Assembly: GCF_024346455.1 (NCBI RefSeq)
Contig: NZ_JAGQCY010000017.1
Coordinates: forward strand, 1-62,926
DNA: 62,926 nucleotides
Direction: 5' to 3'
Source: Cyanobium sp. Aljojuca 7A6
GTDB taxonomy: Bacteria; Cyanobacteriota; Cyanobacteriia; PCC-6307; Cyanobiaceae
The translations under genes and the position numbers were made by a program. Under the pieces are notes generated by a model. The model ran no database searches, was not told the origin of the DNA, and saw nothing but the letters and a program-made list of their open reading frames with translations. Position 1 is the first letter of the stretch. Every line of letters starts with the position of its first letter. Shown piece after piece: positions 19,238 to 28,759 of this stretch.

Positions 19238-19894
19238 ATGGGTGCCATCCTGGCGCCAGCGCCGATGGCCGCGGTGAGTGATGAACCGATCCCCAGGCTG
19301 ATCCGCCGCTTTGAGCGTCTGGATGGGCGCCTCGTCGCCACGGTGACGGGGACTGGTGTTGTGGTCTGCCTTGGCTTCATTGAGCTGCTGCGCAGTCCGC
19401 TGCAACAGCTGTCCAGGCTCACGGTCGAGTTGCTGGCGGTGCGGACGCTGCTTTTCTTGGGCCCATTGCTGGTCAGCCTGCTGCTGTTGCTTCGGGACGG
19501 TCCGCGGCTGCTGGGGGAACGGCGTTCCCCCGGCTCCTGGGGGCCCGAGCTGCTGGCCAGTGGGCTGCTGAGCATCGTGCTGCTGCTCTATTACATGGCC
19601 GCTGTGATCCTCACGGCCAGCCTCACCCTCAACCAGGGCGATGTGGTGGCGGAAGTGGGCTTCCTGGTTGGCCAGCTGGAGCCGGCCCGCTTCGCCGCCA
19701 CCCTGGCCAGGGCGGGCCTCTATGGCGCGATCACCGCCGCCATCTGCCTGCAGCAGGGGAGGCGCTCTTCGGCCGGCGCCATGGCGATGGCCTCCCGCCT
19801 GTCCCGCTCATTCCTGCTGGGCCTGGGGATGCTGTTCTGCATTGACCTGCTCTGGACGATCGTCGTCGATCCCCTGCGGCTGGGAGGGAGCTGA
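19238..19894 (+). CDS. divergent MlaE-like ABC permease
   Basis: A 218-residue membrane protein with about five hydrophobic segments. I recognise a weak MlaE/YrbE pattern in the C-terminal half: [20 protein letters not shown] then [19 protein letters not shown] resembles the last helices of MlaE permeases. The N-terminal half is too divergent for me to align. It directly precedes an MCE-domain gene (2 bases), the standard MlaE-MlaD pairing of lipid-transport ABC systems. No MlaF ATPase is nearby. ATG at 19238 or 19265 are both possible starts. Confidence 0.55.
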   Translation: MGAILAPAPMAAVSDEPIPRLIRRFERLDGRLVATVTGTGVVVCLGFIELLRSPLQQLSRLTVELLAVRTLLFLGPLLVSLLLLLRDGPRLLGERRSPGSWGPELLASGLLSIVLLLYYMAAVILTASLTLNQGDVVAEVGFLVGQLEPARFAATLARAGLYGAITAAICLQQGRRSSAGAMAMASRLSRSFLLGLGMLFCIDLLWTIVVDPLRLGGS

Positions 19895-19896
19895 CC

Positions 19897-20766
19897 TTGA
19901 CACCGACCGCAGCGCAGCGCCGTCCTGGCCTCCAGAGCCTGGTTTTCCTGGCGGGGGCGGTGGGATTGCTGGGGCTGTTCGTGGTGGGCATCGCCCGCTC
20001 CAACAGTTGGTTGGCGCCAAGCGTGCGGCTGCAGTTCCGCACCCTCGATGCCGCCGGCCTGCAGACGGGCATGGCGGTGCGGATCTCGGGGTTCGCCGTG
20101 GGCCAGGTGCGCCGCATCCTGCTTCAGCCTGATGCCCAGGTGCTGGTGGAACTGGAGCTGCGGGATCCTTACCGCTCCATGGTGGGGCGCCGCAGCCGGG
20201 CGGAGCTGGCCCAGGTCGGGCTGCTGGGCGACAGCTACATCGCCATCACGCCCGATCCGGCGGCGGTGGGTCAGCCGCCGATCGGCGATGGCGAGACGCT
20301 CGTGTTCACCAGTCGTCCGGATCTCGAGGACCTGCTCGCTGAGGTTGCCAGCAGCCGCATCCCCCTCCAGCGGGCCCTCAGCAGCGGCCTCAACCTGGCG
20401 GAGACTCGCCTGCCCCGCAGCCTCGATCAGCTGGACCAGACCCTGGCTGCCACCCGTCGTCTGGCGACGCGGCTGGAGGCCGACACCCAGCGCAGCAGCA
20501 GCGAGCTGAACCGCACCCTGGGAGCCACCCGCGCCCTGGCGGAACGCCTGGAGAGCCGCGCCGACGGCACTGCCGCTGATCTTTCGGCCCTGATCCGGCG
20601 CCTGGAGAGCACCGAAACCCAGACGCGGCCGCTGCTGCTCCAGACCCTGCGGGAGCTGACCACCATGGCCGCCGCCACCAACCGCCTCGTGAAGACCCTC
20701 AACGAGAGCTGGCTGTTCAAGCTGATTGAGCAGCCTGGGGATCTGTTGCGCGACCACTTGCGCTGA
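19897..20766 (+). CDS. MCE/MlaD-family lipid-transport protein
   Basis: A 289-residue protein with one N-terminal transmembrane helix (LVFLAGAVGLLGLFVVGIA) and an MCE domain: VRLQFRTLDAAGLQTGMAVR, GFAVGQVRRILL and ELAQVGLLGDSYIAI. A long coiled-coil tail of about 130 residues is rich in Leu/Arg/Thr. MCE proteins form periplasmic hexameric rings or tubes moving lipids between membranes. It starts at TTG 19897, 2 bases after the permease gene, so the two are co-transcribed. Confidence 0.85.
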   Translation: MTPTAAQRRPGLQSLVFLAGAVGLLGLFVVGIARSNSWLAPSVRLQFRTLDAAGLQTGMAVRISGFAVGQVRRILLQPDAQVLVELELRDPYRSMVGRRSRAELAQVGLLGDSYIAITPDPAAVGQPPIGDGETLVFTSRPDLEDLLAEVASSRIPLQRALSSGLNLAETRLPRSLDQLDQTLAATRRLATRLEADTQRSSSELNRTLGATRALAERLESRADGTAADLSALIRRLESTETQTRPLLLQTLRELTTMAAATNRLVKTLNESWLFKLIEQPGDLLRDHLR

Positions 20767-20771
20767 GCCGT

Positions 20772-21785
20772 TCACCCCACCAGCCGGTTGGCCTGGCGCA
20801 GCAGCTCGGGCGGGAAGGTCACCCCGATGGCCCGGGCCGTACGGCGATTCAGCAGCAGGAGCTTCTCTGTCACCGGTTCGAAGGGCAGATCGGCCGGCGA
20901 GCGGCCGCGCAACACCTTGACCGCCAGATCCCCGGCCAGGGCCCCATCGGCTTCCGGATCCCAGCCCACCACCCCCAGGCAACCCGGTGTGGCGATGTCG
21001 GAGGGATCAACGGAATAGACCGGCAGGCGGTGGCGCAGACCCGCCGCCGCCAGGGCGGGGAAGCCGACGCTCGTGGCGTAGTCGCCCACCCGCACCAGGG
21101 CCCCCACCCGCCGGGTGGCCAGGGCGTCAGCCGCACGGGTCACCTCCCCCGGTCCGGACACCGGCTCGATCTCGACCGCGATCGACCGCTGGCTGGCTTC
21201 CCGGCGCAGCAGCTCCGCTTCGAAGCTGGCATTGGCCTCGGAGGGGTTGAACAGGAGCCCGACGCTGGACAGGCCGGGGCTGATCCGGCGGGCGAGGTCG
21301 AGCTGCTCGGCGAGGGGACTGGTGCTCACGGTGCCCACCACGTTGGGCCGATGGTTGGTGTAGCTGGTGCCGGCCCCCGCCCCCCAGGGATTGGAGCAGT
21401 ACATGAACACGACCGGCACCCGGGCGGGGGCGACGGCCAGGATCGCCGTCAGGGGCGGGGTGCCGATGGCCACCAGCATGTCGACCCCGTCTTCCAGCAG
21501 CGCGATCACCTGGGCGCGGCTGGTGGCCATGCTGCCCTCGGCGAAGCGGTTCAGCAGGGTCAGGCTGGCCGGCGGCCGGAAACCGCCCCCGGCCAGGGCC
21601 CGCACGAACCCGCGGCGGGCGGCCTCGGGGGCCGCACCCCGGACGTACTGCAGCAGCCCGAGGCGGGGCGGGCCCGGAGGCCGTGAGCGGCGGGCGCATC
21701 CGGCAGCCAGCAAGGCCCCGCCCGCCGCGCCACCGCCCAGCAGGAGCAGGGCCCGCCGCCGGCTGGTCTTGCCTGCACTGGCCAT
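20772..21785 (-). CDS. ABC_sub_bind-family lipoprotein (TrpX-like)
   Basis: A 337-residue protein. The N-terminus has twin arginines (SRRRALLLLGGG) and the lipobox ALLAAGC, so it is an exported lipoprotein. The body fits the ABC_sub_bind fold: RLGLLQYVRG, DMLVAIGTPPLTAILA, RVPVVFMYCSNPWGAGA, SVGLLFNPSEANA and GVVGWDPEADGALAGDLAV. Such proteins bind amino acids or other small ligands for ABC importers, but no permease or ATPase is adjacent. Its ATG overlaps the ureF stop (ATGA at 21785), implying translational coupling with the urease accessory operon. Confidence 0.8.
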   Translation of the reverse strand: MASAGKTSRRRALLLLGGGAAGGALLAAGCARRSRPPGPPRLGLLQYVRGAAPEAARRGFVRALAGGGFRPPASLTLLNRFAEGSMATSRAQVIALLEDGVDMLVAIGTPPLTAILAVAPARVPVVFMYCSNPWGAGAGTSYTNHRPNVVGTVSTSPLAEQLDLARRISPGLSSVGLLFNPSEANASFEAELLRREASQRSIAVEIEPVSGPGEVTRAADALATRRVGALVRVGDYATSVGFPALAAAGLRHRLPVYSVDPSDIATPGCLGVVGWDPEADGALAGDLAVKVLRGRSPADLPFEPVTEKLLLLNRRTARAIGVTFPPELLRQANRLVG

Positions 21786-22468
21786 CAGCTGCGGAACAAC
21801 CGCGAGTAGAGCTCCCCATGGCCAAGCTGGGCCAGGCCCGCTCCCACGCCCCCGTTCCAGAGGGTCTCGGGGTCGGCGTCCACGAGTTCCCCAGCCCGCG
21901 AGGCGATGGCGGCCGCCAGGGCCAGCTGCAACCGCTGGGATTCGGTGGGGCCCAGGGGCACCAGTCGCACGGCGGCGCTGAGCTGGGTGGCGATCCAGCC
22001 GTAGAGGTAGGCCTCCACCACCTCCTGGGGGGCGATCTCCAGGGCCAGCCCCGCCCAGGCCCAGGCGGCTGGCCAGGCCAGCCGCGGCGTGCGTCCATGC
22101 GGCAGGGGCAGGCCCAGGTCCGCCAGCAGCTGCAGCAGGGAGCGGCCCATCTGGCGTTGCTGGGCCCTCACCTCGGCCGCCTCCCGCTGGGCCAGCAGCC
22201 AGCCGTCCAGTTCCAGCAGCTCCTGCCAGGCAGGCCCGTCCGGTGCCTCACGCCAGCGGGCCAGGGCGTCCATCAACCGGCCCAGGCTGGCCGCCTCGAT
22301 CGTCAGGGCGCCGCGGTCCAGCTCCGCCTCCAGCCAGCGGCGCACGCTGGCGGCGTCCCGCAGCTGGCCCGTCTGAACCAGCACCTCCAGGCCCTCGGAA
22401 TAGCTGAAGGCCCCCACCGGCAGGGCCGGGCTGACGAGTTGGAAGAGGCGCAGCCGGTTGAGGCTCAT
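21785..22468 (-). CDS. ureF: urease accessory protein UreF
   Basis: A 227-residue all-helical protein with the UreF opening LRLFQLVSPALPVGAFSYSE GLE (split here), plus VVEAYLYGWIATQLSAAVRL and QLGHGELYSRLFRS near the end. UreF joins UreD and UreG in the urease activation complex and controls GTP use by UreG. It overlaps ureE by 4 bases and the binding-protein gene downstream by 1 base. Confidence 0.94.
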   Translation of the reverse strand: MSLNRLRLFQLVSPALPVGAFSYSEGLEVLVQTGQLRDAASVRRWLEAELDRGALTIEAASLGRLMDALARWREAPDGPAWQELLELDGWLLAQREAAEVRAQQRQMGRSLLQLLADLGLPLPHGRTPRLAWPAAWAWAGLALEIAPQEVVEAYLYGWIATQLSAAVRLVPLGPTESQRLQLALAAAIASRAGELVDADPETLWNGGVGAGLAQLGHGELYSRLFRS

Positions 22469-22992
22469 GGCTGCGGCGCCGGAATCCCGGCGGCGTGGGT
22501 GTGGTCATGCCCATGGTCGTGGGCGCCGCCATAGGCGCCGGCCTCCGGCAGGAAGGGCTCCAGCCGCCGCTCCAGATGCAGGTCCGCCAGCTGGCGCAGC
22601 AGATCCGCCAGCACTGGATCGTCCAGGAGCCGGAGGCCGTCCTGCCCCACCTGAAGGGCCACGTGGCGATTGCCGAGGTGATAAGCGGCCCGCAGCAGGG
22701 CCAGGGGATGGCCTGAGCGCACCAGCAGCAGGGGCTCGGCGGCGGCCTCCACCTGCACCCTGGGCGTGCCGTCGGGGCCTGAGAGCCATTCGCCCGGTTC
22801 CAGGGCCGCGCCTCGGGGCAGCTGCAGCAGCAGGTCATGGCCGCAACGGCTGCGGCGATGGCCCCGCAGCCGGGTGCGTTCATCGGCGCTCAGTTCGAGC
22901 TGCAGTGGCGCGGCGGCGGCATCGCCCCTGGCGACCTGGCCCGGAGCCACCCGGCCGGTGAGCAGCAGTGGCTCCGGTTCCCTCTCGGCCAT
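22465..22992 (-). CDS. ureE: urease accessory nickel metallochaperone UreE
   Basis: A 175-residue protein. The N-terminal peptide-binding-like domain includes LSADERTRLRGHRRSRCGHD, and the C-terminal nickel domain has YHLGNRHVALQV with the conserved His. The His-rich tail (HDHGHDHTH) binds extra nickel. Its start codon is embedded in the CATG shared with the divergent ureD start. Confidence 0.94.
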   Translation of the reverse strand: MAEREPEPLLLTGRVAPGQVARGDAAAAPLQLELSADERTRLRGHRRSRCGHDLLLQLPRGAALEPGEWLSGPDGTPRVQVEAAAEPLLLVRSGHPLALLRAAYHLGNRHVALQVGQDGLRLLDDPVLADLLRQLADLHLERRLEPFLPEAGAYGGAHDHGHDHTHAAGIPAPQP

Positions 22993-23956
22993 GGGCTGGG
23001 ACGTCGCGGCGTTTCACCCCCAGAGTGTGCCCGTTCGAGTCGGGATCCGCAGGCCCATGGGCAACACAGCCAGCGACTGGTGCGGCACCGCCACTCTTCG
23101 GTTTGCCCGGGGGCCCCAGGGCACGCGACACCAGGGGAGTACCACCTCGCCGCTCAAGGTGCAGCGCTCCTTCCAGCAGGCCGATGGCCGCTGCGAGCTG
23201 CCGATCCTGCACACGGCGGGTGGCCTGGTGGGCGGCGACCGACTCAGCATCGCCGCCACCCTGAAGGCCGGCAGCCGGGCCCTGCTCACGAGCGTGGCGG
23301 CCCAGAAGGTGTATGGCTCGATCGGTCGCTCGCGTCGGGCGCCGGCCGGCAGCTGGGTCAGCCAGGACCTGGCGTTCGCCGTGGAGGCGGGAGCCGACCT
23401 GGAGTGGTTGCCCCAGGAGCTGGTGCTGTATGCGGGGGGGTTGTTCGAGCAGCGCACCCGGGTGACGTTGGCCCCGGGGGCCGGCTGGCTGGGGGGTGAG
23501 GTGGTGCGCCTGGGCCGGACGGCGGCTGGGGAGGACCTGGGAGAGGGGCGCTGGCGTTCCCTGCTGGAGATCCGCCGTCTTGGGGCGACCGCCGCCGAAG
23601 CTGACCGCTGGGAGCTGGTGGATCGGATCGAGCTGGGGGGCTCCAGCTTGAAGGGCTCCCACGGCATGGACGGCGTGCCGGTGTTCGGGTCGCTGGTGTG
23701 GGCCGCGCCCGAGCCGTTGGCTGGCGAGGCCATGGTTCAGCTGCTGGAGGACTGCCGCAGGGATCGCCAGGGGCTGAGCGGGAGCATGGCCTGCGGAGCC
23801 CTCGACCAGGGCCTGGTGGCCCGCTATCGGGGCGCCTCAAGCGGCGATGCCCGTTGCTGGTTCACCCGGGTGTGGGCACGGCTGCGCGCTGTCCAGGGGC
23901 TGGGCGCCCCCCAGATCCCGCGGGTGTGGCCCTTCCAGGAGCAGCCGCTGGGCTGA
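22991..23956 (+). CDS. ureD: urease accessory protein UreD
   Basis: Up to 321 residues. Conserved stretches are TSPLKVQRSFQQADGRCELP, HTAGGLVGGDRLSI, ALLTSVAAQKVYGS and WLPQELVLYAGGLFEQRTRV. UreD (UreH) is the scaffold recruiting UreFG to apo-urease. ATG 22991 overlaps the divergent ureE start; an internal ATG at 23057 would leave about 65 bases for a divergent promoter and still keep the family core. It is followed by ureABC on the same strand. Confidence 0.93.
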   Translation: MGWDVAAFHPQSVPVRVGIRRPMGNTASDWCGTATLRFARGPQGTRHQGSTTSPLKVQRSFQQADGRCELPILHTAGGLVGGDRLSIAATLKAGSRALLTSVAAQKVYGSIGRSRRAPAGSWVSQDLAFAVEAGADLEWLPQELVLYAGGLFEQRTRVTLAPGAGWLGGEVVRLGRTAAGEDLGEGRWRSLLEIRRLGATAAEADRWELVDRIELGGSSLKGSHGMDGVPVFGSLVWAAPEPLAGEAMVQLLEDCRRDRQGLSGSMACGALDQGLVARYRGASSGDARCWFTRVWARLRAVQGLGAPQIPRVWPFQEQPLG

Positions 23957-24029
23957 GACCGGAGAAAGGTGCGGCAGGAACCTTGGCCGTTCCCGTCCCT
24001 GACAGGATGAACCGGTTGCCGCCGGGCCC

Positions 24030-24332
24030 ATGCACCTGACCCCTCAGGAGAAAGACAAGCTCCTGATCGTCACCGCCGCCTTGTTGGCCGAACGCCGAAT
24101 GAACAGGGGGCTGCAGCTCAACTACCCCGAAGCCGTGGCCTGGCTGAGTTTCCAGGTGCTGGAAGGTGCCCGGGACGGCCGTTCGGTGGCCGAGCTGATG
24201 CGGGACGGCACCACCTGGCTGACCCGGGAGCAGGTGATGGAGGGTGTGCCCGAGCTGATCGTTGAAGTTCAGATCGAGGCGATGTTTCCCGACGGCACCA
24301 AGCTCGTCACCCTCCATGCACCGATCCGCTGA
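24030..24332 (+). CDS. ureA: urease gamma subunit
   Basis: A 100-residue subunit with [34 protein letters not shown] and [20 protein letters not shown], essentially full family consensus. It is part of the (ureA-ureB-ureC)3 nickel urease that splits urea to ammonia and carbamate. 73 bases separate it from ureD; ureB follows after 23 bases. Confidence 0.97.
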   Translation: MHLTPQEKDKLLIVTAALLAERRMNRGLQLNYPEAVAWLSFQVLEGARDGRSVAELMRDGTTWLTREQVMEGVPELIVEVQIEAMFPDGTKLVTLHAPIR

Positions 24333-24355
24333 CCCCACCCCACCCCCACCCCACC

Positions 24356-24673
24356 ATGGCCCCCCTGATCCCCGGCGAGCTGATCCCCGAACCGGGGACC
24401 CTTGTGCTCAACGCCGGTCGCCCCGTCACCAGCCTTTCGGTGTCCAACAGCGGCGACCGCCCTGTGCAGGTGGGCTCCCACTTCCATTTCCATGAGGCCA
24501 ACGACGCCCTCCACTTCGATCGCGAGGCGGCCCGGGGCCTGCGGCTCGACATCCCGGCCGGTACCGCCATTCGCTTTGAGCCCGGCGACACCCGCCAGGT
24601 GGATCTGGTGCCCTACGTCGGCGAGCGACGTGTGTTCGGCTTCAACGGTCTGGTCAACGGCCCCCTCGACTGA
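24356..24673 (+). CDS. ureB: urease beta subunit
   Basis: A 105-residue subunit with [40 protein letters not shown] and [17 protein letters not shown], all conserved. It is separate from ureA (not fused as in Helicobacter), as usual in cyanobacteria. It lies 6 bases before ureC. Confidence 0.97.
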   Translation: MAPLIPGELIPEPGTLVLNAGRPVTSLSVSNSGDRPVQVGSHFHFHEANDALHFDREAARGLRLDIPAGTAIRFEPGDTRQVDLVPYVGERRVFGFNGLVNGPLD

Positions 24674-24679
24674 ACTCCC

Positions 24680-26388
<1,709 letters not shown>

Positions 26389-26404
<16 letters not shown>

Positions 26405-27174
26405 CGCCGCCGCCGGAACGACCTCCAGAAGCTGAGCAGGCGCATCAGGAGGGTGCGGCTGCTGGTGCGGCCCTGGGCGCCGGCGGCGAAGGCGATCGCC
26501 ATCAGCAGGGACGAACCGATCAGGCGCAGGCCATCACGAACGGCCGCCCAGACCAGGGGTGTCAGGGGGGTCGCCTGCTGGATGGTGGCGGGCATGGCCG
26601 CCTCGGCCTGGCGGAGGGCGGCCAGCAGGTCCTGGCGCAGCTGGGGCATCGGCTTGGCCAGGTCGGCCGCGGAGAGGGCGGGCCCATTGGCCTGCGTCAG
26701 TTGCCGCTGCAGGCTGAGGGCATCAGGGGCTGAGCGGATCAGGGCCGCGAAGCTGCTGAACTGACCGCTGAGCCGGCGCCGCTGCTCGGCCTGCAGGGCG
26801 GTGCGGTCGCTGAACTGACGCACGGTGATGGAGAGCTGCAGGGGGATGAGCAGCAGATACAGAACGGTGATCAGCACCGCCCAGCGCCTCAGCTGTTGGC
26901 GGAGCTGGAAGAGCTCGAGGCGTTCCGGCTCCACGTGGGCCGCCAGGTGCACAAACGCGAATCCCACGATGGGAAACCCGGAATTGGCGATCACCAGTTC
27001 GATGAAGCGTTGTTGCCAGTCGCGTTGCAGCACCTGAACCGGAAGAGCGCTGGCCACCACGGCCAGCACGAAGAGGCCGAACAAGGCCAGGGCCGTGGCG
27101 AGCAGGATGGAGGCCAGCGATGAAACCGGGCCCATTGGGGCCCTCGTCTCAAGCCCCGGATCCGTTGCGGTCAC
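26389..27174 (-). CDS. HpsJ-like membrane protein
   Basis: A 261-residue protein with about four membrane segments: one near residue 20-45, one around [14 protein letters not shown], one at [19 protein letters not shown] and one near the C-terminus ([15 protein letters not shown]). A soluble helical stretch of about 90 residues lies between the third and fourth. This layout matches the cyanobacterial HpsJ-B family, named after hormogonium polysaccharide secretion; a role in a unicellular cyanobacterium is unknown. The basic tail ([11 protein letters not shown]) is cytoplasmic by the positive-inside rule. Confidence 0.65.
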
Positions 27175-27964
27175 AGGGGGAGGCGACGGGACCGATGGGG
27201 CTCAGGCGGGAACGCAGCCGCCGGCTCCAGCCGAAGGCCGCCATGGCCCCGAGCAGGGGCAGGGGACCGGGAACGTTCGACGTGGTGGGTGGTTCCTGGG
27301 GGAGGGCTCGTACCACCAGCCCACTGAGCAGGGCCTCAGTGGAACTGGTGCCACCGCCTCCGCCGGTGCCGGTGATCGTGAGGATCTGATTGGCCTGGAC
27401 GATGAAGGGATTGGAGAAGGCGTAGGTGGTGTTGATCTGTTTGTCGAACAGGGTTTCGTTGGACACCACCGGGCTGTTGGGGTCGGCCCAGGTGAGCAGG
27501 GGATTGCCCGGGGCCACCCGCAGGCTGCCGTAGCGATAGCTGAGCAGTTCCACCTGCTGGTCGAAGAACAGCTCGATGGAGTCCTGGTTGGCCACGCCCG
27601 AGTCGTTTCCGGGACTGCTGAGTCCGCAGTTGGTGCTTGCCCCGCCGGCTTTGTAGATGCAGAGGCCGTCGGCGGTCGCACTCACGGGCTTGGCGTCGCC
27701 GTTGGGCTGCAGAGCGTTCTGAAAAACCAGGTTGAGGGAGCGGCCGTCGGCGCTGGCGGTGAAGGTCTTCTTCGGTGAGGCCAGCGGACCGGAGGGCGTG
27801 GCGGTGGTGCTGCCGAGGTTGAAGCTGAAGGTGGTGCCGATGGCCTGCGCCGGTTCCGAGGCCAACACCAAGCCGGCCGTGAGGAGTGAGCCAAGCAGGA
27901 ACCAGGTGGACGCTGGGGAGAGCGTGACGGCAGCACCCACAGAACCCGGCTCGCTCCTGCTCAC
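27149..27964 (-). CDS. exported protein with PEP-CTERM-type sorting tail
   Basis: About 271 residues from a GTG at 27964. A Sec-type signal (hydrophobic run WFLLGSLLTAGLVLASEPAQA) precedes an all-beta-looking mature region. The tail VPGPLPLLGAMAAFGWSRRL plus Arg residues is the cyanobacterial VPGPLP variant of a PEP-CTERM sorting signal, normally cut by an exosortase after membrane insertion. Cys pairs in LCIYKAGG and TNCGLSS may form a disulfide. The last 26 bases overlap the HpsJ-like gene. A 16-bp palindrome sits 12 bases before the start. Confidence 0.7.
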   Translation of the reverse strand: MSRSEPGSVGAAVTLSPASTWFLLGSLLTAGLVLASEPAQAIGTTFSFNLGSTTATPSGPLASPKKTFTASADGRSLNLVFQNALQPNGDAKPVSATADGLCIYKAGGASTNCGLSSPGNDSGVANQDSIELFFDQQVELLSYRYGSLRVAPGNPLLTWADPNSPVVSNETLFDKQINTTYAFSNPFIVQANQILTITGTGGGGGTSSTEALLSGLVVRALPQEPPTTSNVPGPLPLLGAMAAFGWSRRLRSRLSPIGPVASPCDRNGSGA

Positions 27965-27976
27965 GGCACTGATTTC

Positions 27977-27992
27977 GGTAGGTATACCTACC
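27977..27992. promoter_or_regulatory. 16-bp perfect palindrome upstream of the PEP-CTERM-type gene
   Basis: GGTAGGTATACCTACC is fully self-complementary and lies 12 bases before the GTG start, between this gene and the PilZ gene. Such uninterrupted palindromes are typical operators for dimeric regulators. The regulator is not identifiable here. Confidence 0.5.
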
Positions 27993-28032
27993 TTAGGCCC
28001 ATCAAGCTGGGTTGGGCCATCCGGCTCTCGCC

Positions 28033-28524
28033 TCAGGACAGCGCCAGGGCCCGCTCCTCCTCGATGGCCCAGTCCTCCTGGTTGGGATCCCGGCGCGTGC
28101 TGCGTCGCTCCACCGACAGCACCGGCACGTCCTTCAGGGGGGTGGCGAAGGCCACGCCGAAGGTGAGGGCAAAGTGGGCCCGGGTGAGCCAGCGCAACTG
28201 GGCCTGCATCCGCAACTGGCCAAAGCCGGGATGGGCGCGCAGATCCATCAGCAGCCATTGCCCGATTTCAAGGGACTGCTCTTTGGAGGCGACCAGGCAC
28301 ATGCCACCCACACCCACATCGGCGACGTCGGCGAGGAACCAGCGGCCGGTGGGCTGGCGATCGTCGTCCAGGCGCCGGAGGGCGATGGTGCGGCAGCTCT
28401 CGATCGCGTGACGGGCGTAGGCCCGCTTGTCTCGGCGGGCGCCAGCCCTTTCCTTGTCACGCAGCAGGACGCCTGACGCGCTTGAGGCTCTAGAGGACTG
28501 GGACCCGGACTTATTCGTTAACAT
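28033..28524 (-). CDS. PilZ-domain c-di-GMP receptor
   Basis: About 163 residues from ATG 28524, preceded on the mRNA by AGGAG eight bases upstream. Upstream in-frame ATGs at 28551 and 28581 lack this. The PilZ signature is split as expected: an Arg-rich segment (RRDKRAYARHAIESCRTIAL) and then FLADVADVGVGGMCLV, the D/NxSxxG-like motif with Val in place of Ser. It likely binds c-di-GMP and acts on a surface or motility target. It is a single-domain protein with a disordered N-terminus. Confidence 0.78.
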   Translation of the reverse strand: MLTNKSGSQSSRASSASGVLLRDKERAGARRDKRAYARHAIESCRTIALRRLDDDRQPTGRWFLADVADVGVGGMCLVASKEQSLEIGQWLLMDLRAHPGFGQLRMQAQLRWLTRAHFALTFGVAFATPLKDVPVLSVERRSTRRDPNQEDWAIEEERALALS

Positions 28525-28543
28525 CGGCGTTGCTCCTGCCCTT

Positions 28544-28560
28544 GGGTTCATCCTGAACCC
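28544..28560 (-). promoter_or_regulatory. leader hairpin before the PilZ gene
   Basis: GGGTTCA-(3-base loop)-TGAACCC, a perfect 7-bp stem in the untranslated leader, immediately before the ribosome-binding site. It could influence translation initiation. Confidence 0.35.
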
Positions 28561-28595
28561 TCTGTGTCGCAGTGAGATCAATGCTTAATCGAATG

Positions 28596-28614
28596 CTATC
28601 GTATGTAGCGATAG
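28596..28614. repeat. short inverted repeat between the PilZ and ATP-grasp genes
   Basis: CTATCG and CGATAG arms of 6 bp around a 7-base AT-rich centre, in the divergent promoter region. It may be an operator or overlap a promoter; the evidence is only its position and symmetry. Confidence 0.25.
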
Positions 28615-28759
28615 GAGGGGGACGCGGATCGGGCCTGCAGGATGCTCGGCGATGGCTGGCGGAGCCCACCAGCCGATAGCGCCCCGAGTTTTCGTAACAA
28701 CGGCAACGGGTGGCCACCCCGGCGGCACTGCAGGATCCAACCGCGCGGATGGGTCTGGA

